A DNA stretch of 64,000 nt from Utricularia gibba. Taxonomy: Eukaryota; Streptophyta; Magnoliopsida; Lamiales; Lentibulariaceae. The stretch is taken from NCBI GenBank assembly GCA_002189035.1, contig CM007990.1, forward strand, positions 2,604,001 through 2,668,000, written 5' to 3'. Below are positions 61,380 through 64,000 of the stretch, piece by piece. The translations under genes were made by a program, and so were the position numbers. The first letter of the stretch is position 1; the number at the start of each line of letters is the position of its first letter. A model generated the notes under the pieces. That model saw nothing but the letters and a program-made list of their open reading frames with translations, was not told the DNA's origin and made no database searches.

Positions 61380-62036
61380 CATATCATCATCTATGTATTT
61401 GTACGGTACCGATCGCATGCCAATTGCCATGGAGTCGGAGGAGCGTTTCAGAGTTCATCCTGGCAAGCAGACTTTTTGCAGCAGTGTATGGACCAGGCCG
61501 GGCCTGCGGACCGAGTTTGGGCTTTTCCAACGCACAAAGTCGACATATGAGGTGAAGGAGGATCAACTAAAGTACAAGATTTAGGTCAATGATAACTGGG
61601 AAATTTTAGAGTTTAGAAAAATAATGAAAAAAAGTGTTATTGGTCAAACAAGGACTCGTCTATAAGACATATATGACTTGACTGAGGGAGCATGTAAACA
61701 CTGAAGCAGCGGAACAACTAGAGCTTCTTTTGTTACTAGGATTTGGATAAGGGTTTCTTTGCATGATAAATGATTTATAAATATTTTTTTAAGGCTTGAT
61801 CTGTGGTGCCAAAAATGTTTGAGTCAATTAAAAATGCACAATTAGACGTTTGACAGTAGACAAAAAATACAATTAAAATGCCATATTTCCCAATTTCTTC
61901 CATTAACCACCCACGACAAGCCGACAATGCAGCGGAGCAGCCACACTCATTTCATTTTCCAACAATGGATCGAATAGCCTCTCCTCATGTTTTAGTATTA
62001 TTTAGAATTCGAGTGTGATGAAAGAGAATGCTGCAT
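61380..62036. other. Upstream region of PTC52, unassigned
   Basis: Probably includes the distal promoter of PTC52 up to about 61600. Beyond that is AT-rich sequence without a recognised gene. It ends at a family A-like LTR terminus at 62037. Confidence 0.4.
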
Positions 62037-62175
62037 TGATAAATGAGAAATTTAAAATTTACGTATCAAATAAATTTAAAATTCTAATTTACACTCAATC
62101 ATAAAACAATATTAGGCCTAATATTGTGAAAACTAATGCTATGTGAAAAGCTAATAATGCATTCACATACCTAAA
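62037..62175 (-). repeat. Truncated LTR end, family A-like
   Basis: In minus orientation it ends with AAATTTCTCATTTATCA and is preceded by TTTAAATTTATTTGATACG, the family A U5 end. Only about 140 bp remain. It follows the Athila-type coding remnants on the same strand, as a 3' LTR would. Confidence 0.6.
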
Positions 62176-62179
62176 AAAA

Positions 62180-62640
62180 CTATGTGAAAGATAATTTTGA
62201 CCATAACAAAAAGTAACAAGAAAATTCGTACATCAACTCAACATAAGAAGGATAATTCATATCGCACAAAGTAAGCAACATATATTTTTCTAGCATTGAA
62301 TAATAAAGGTATTTGAGGTTGAGCATCTTTGCATGTTGCTTGAAGTATGGGATACCCTTACTGGCTATTTTATGTTGTGATTTCCCTTTCTCTTCCTTTG
62401 CATATCTACCTAAACTCAAAAACAATGGAATCAAGTTAGGCAAAAAATTTCTCTTTTCGTTTGTACCTATTCCTCCTCATCTACACTTTTGTCTGAGTGT
62501 TTTGCTTGTAGTTCTGGCTCTTTTGCTTTCCTTGTTTTGCTCCATGTTCTCTTTGTGACAAGATGTATGTAATCATCCTCCTCCTCAATTGCTATTGTAG
62601 CAATTGAGGCTGGCTATCCTTCTCTTGCTAGAATTTGCTC
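62180..62640 (-). pseudogene. Athila-type ORF remnant
   Basis: On the minus strand: KEEKGKSQHKIASKGIPYFK, then MLNLKYLYY and MNYPSYVELMYEF. It is closely similar to the plus-strand remnant at 12290-12620. It lies downstream of integrase on the same strand. Frames are broken. Confidence 0.65.
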
Positions 62641-63390
62641 TGGTTTACAAGATTCCACTTCCATTTCACCATTTTCCTCTTCTACATTTTCTCAGGGTTC
62701 CTCAGCCCTTGCTGCTGTCATCTCCACTTCAGGTTCAACACTCTCCCTATGTTTGGTACCACTTGATCGGTTGTAGGCATGTTGGAAGAGGTTTTTTTCT
62801 ACAATTCTGACAAACACACTGAAAGATTTGAACAAGGTGAACGACAAAAGGGCATTCATCCCCAAATTCACCAAGGGTTTAAGGGCAAATATGTAAAATC
62901 TCAATGCTTAATCAAGGATTCTAAACCTAACTCCTTTGTAACCACAACATAATTCCCCTATTTTTTTCAACAGGAACACTAAGCAATGCTCAAAATAACT
63001 CACAACTTGATCTAAAAGAGCAAAATCAAATGATATAAAATAAAATAAATAAAAACATAAAATTGAATAAAATTTCAAACTTGGGTTGCCTCTCAAGAGC
63101 ATCTTTGTTTCAAGTCTTGAACTCGAATTCTAGCATTTTCTATGTTGTTGTTGTATCCTTCAGGATAAGAACTTCAACTTCCTCCACAAACGTGTTCTAA
63201 GGATTTTTTCATAGAAAATCTTTAATATATGTCCATTCACATTAAATCGTTTTTCATTGTCTTCATCATAAATCTCTATGATCCCATTTGGAAAAAACTT
63301 CCTTCACTACAAAAGGTTCAATCTAGTGTGATTTGAGCTTTCCTAGACACAACTTTAGTCTTGATTGGAACAACAATACTTTCTAGTGAA
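62641..63390 (-). other. Interior of Athila-type element, decayed
   Basis: Region between the integrase and the downstream ORF of the minus-strand element. No open frame; many stops. It corresponds to the long non-coding stretch usual in Athila elements. Confidence 0.4.
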
Positions 63391-64000
63391 CTTCAAAAGA
63401 TCTTTTGGAAATGTGCTTGTAGTGATAATTTTTAGTCCTAGCCTTCAAATAACTTTGAGCTCTCGTAGTAATCATTTCGTAGTTCTTCCAACTTTAAAAG
63501 CTATAATTTGCTCTGACTTGGATAGAGACCTTCATCGAGATATAGGCTCTTCACAGCCCACGAGACTAACCTGAATGGTGAAGTTCCGACTGACAATTTA
63601 TATGTTGTCCATATTGCCCATAAAGCATCTCTTAGCCTCATTCTCCAGTCCTTCCTATTTAGGTTCACCACTTTCTCAAGGATCCATTTAATTTCTCTAT
63701 TTGATACTTCCGTTTGCCCATTAGTTTGTGGATGGCATGCGTTGAAGGGTTCTACAAAACATTGAACTACTTCAATACGCTCTTTAAGGCCTAATCATAG
63801 AAATGAGTACCTCTATCACTGATCAGCGCCTTAGGAGTCCCATAATAAACAAAAATTTTTTTATATAGGAAATTTTTTACTTTCTTTGCGTCGTCTATCC
63901 TTGTAGGGATAGCTTCAATCCACTCTGATACATAATCAACAACCACTAAAATGTAGTTGAACTCTGAAGAAGTGGGGAATGATCTCATAAAATCAATATC
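63391..64000 (-). pseudogene. Ty3/gypsy (Athila-type) integrase, runs off the window
   Basis: Minus-strand frame from the window edge: FNYILVVVDYVSEWIEAIPT, then KIFVYYGTPKALISDRGTHF with the second catalytic Asp. After a stop come [20 protein letters not shown], then [20 protein letters not shown] and LEELRNDYYE. The order and motifs are those of Athila-type integrase. At least three stops or frameshifts. The rest of pol lies beyond 64000. Confidence 0.85.

Noticed and set aside
1-64000. tRNA, rRNA, snoRNA, miRNA precursors or CRISPR-like arrays.
   Set aside because: None seen by eye. The only tRNA-related signal is the primer-binding site at 26060-26073.

Overview
The window reads as nuclear DNA of a flowering plant. 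It is AT-rich, its genes are intron-rich, and it holds homologues of Arabidopsis HUB2, BCDH-beta, a NusB-domain protein and PTC52. Between the genes lies a dense, nested graveyard of LTR retrotransposons (Ty3/gypsy Tat and Athila types, Ty1/copia) and DNA transposons (PIF/Harbinger, MULE, hAT). I cannot name the species.

Layout. 0.4-4.0 kb: gypsy pol remnant split by two solo LTRs of one family, here called family A. 4.0-7.0 kb: copia pol remnant with its 3' LTR. 7.0-9.4 kb: two copies of another LTR-like repeat, family C. 9.3-11.65 kb: PIF/Harbinger remnant with both ORFs, minus strand. 12.2-13.4 kb: Athila-type ORF. 13.4-15.4 kb: AT-rich desert. 15.9-21.4 kb: complete 19-exon HUB2 gene. 23.3-26.8 kb: gypsy integrase split by a minus-strand LTR element. 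26.9-28.9 kb: inverted pair of family C repeats. 29.6-37.1 kb: family A solo LTR, MULE remnant, and a hAT remnant carrying two solo LTRs. 38.1-47.7 kb: Tat-type gypsy element with both LTRs and an exact 5-bp target duplication. 49.2-52.1 kb: another broken gypsy pol with insertions. 55.0-61.3 kb: cluster of three genes. 62.0-64.0 kb: minus-strand Athila-type element running off the window.

The four genes encode a nuclear histone H2B ubiquitin ligase (HUB2), a mitochondrial branched-chain 2-oxoacid dehydrogenase E1-beta, a probable plastid NusB-domain protein, and a plastid Rieske oxygenase of the PAO/PTC52 family. The E1-beta and NusB genes are head to head with under 180 bp between start codons. 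The NusB and PTC52 genes converge with 167 bp between stop codons.

I assigned exons by hand from splice signals and reading phase. HUB2 (884 aa), E1-beta (351 aa) and PTC52 (552 aa) give uninterrupted frames of family-typical length. PTC52 does so only if one intron uses AT-AC borders; E1-beta has one GC-AG intron. The NusB gene is one base short in a C run. I found no new multi-gene system. The most unusual signals are the AT-AC intron, compensatory changes in a hairpin shared by two family A LTRs, and the antisense ORF in the Tat element.
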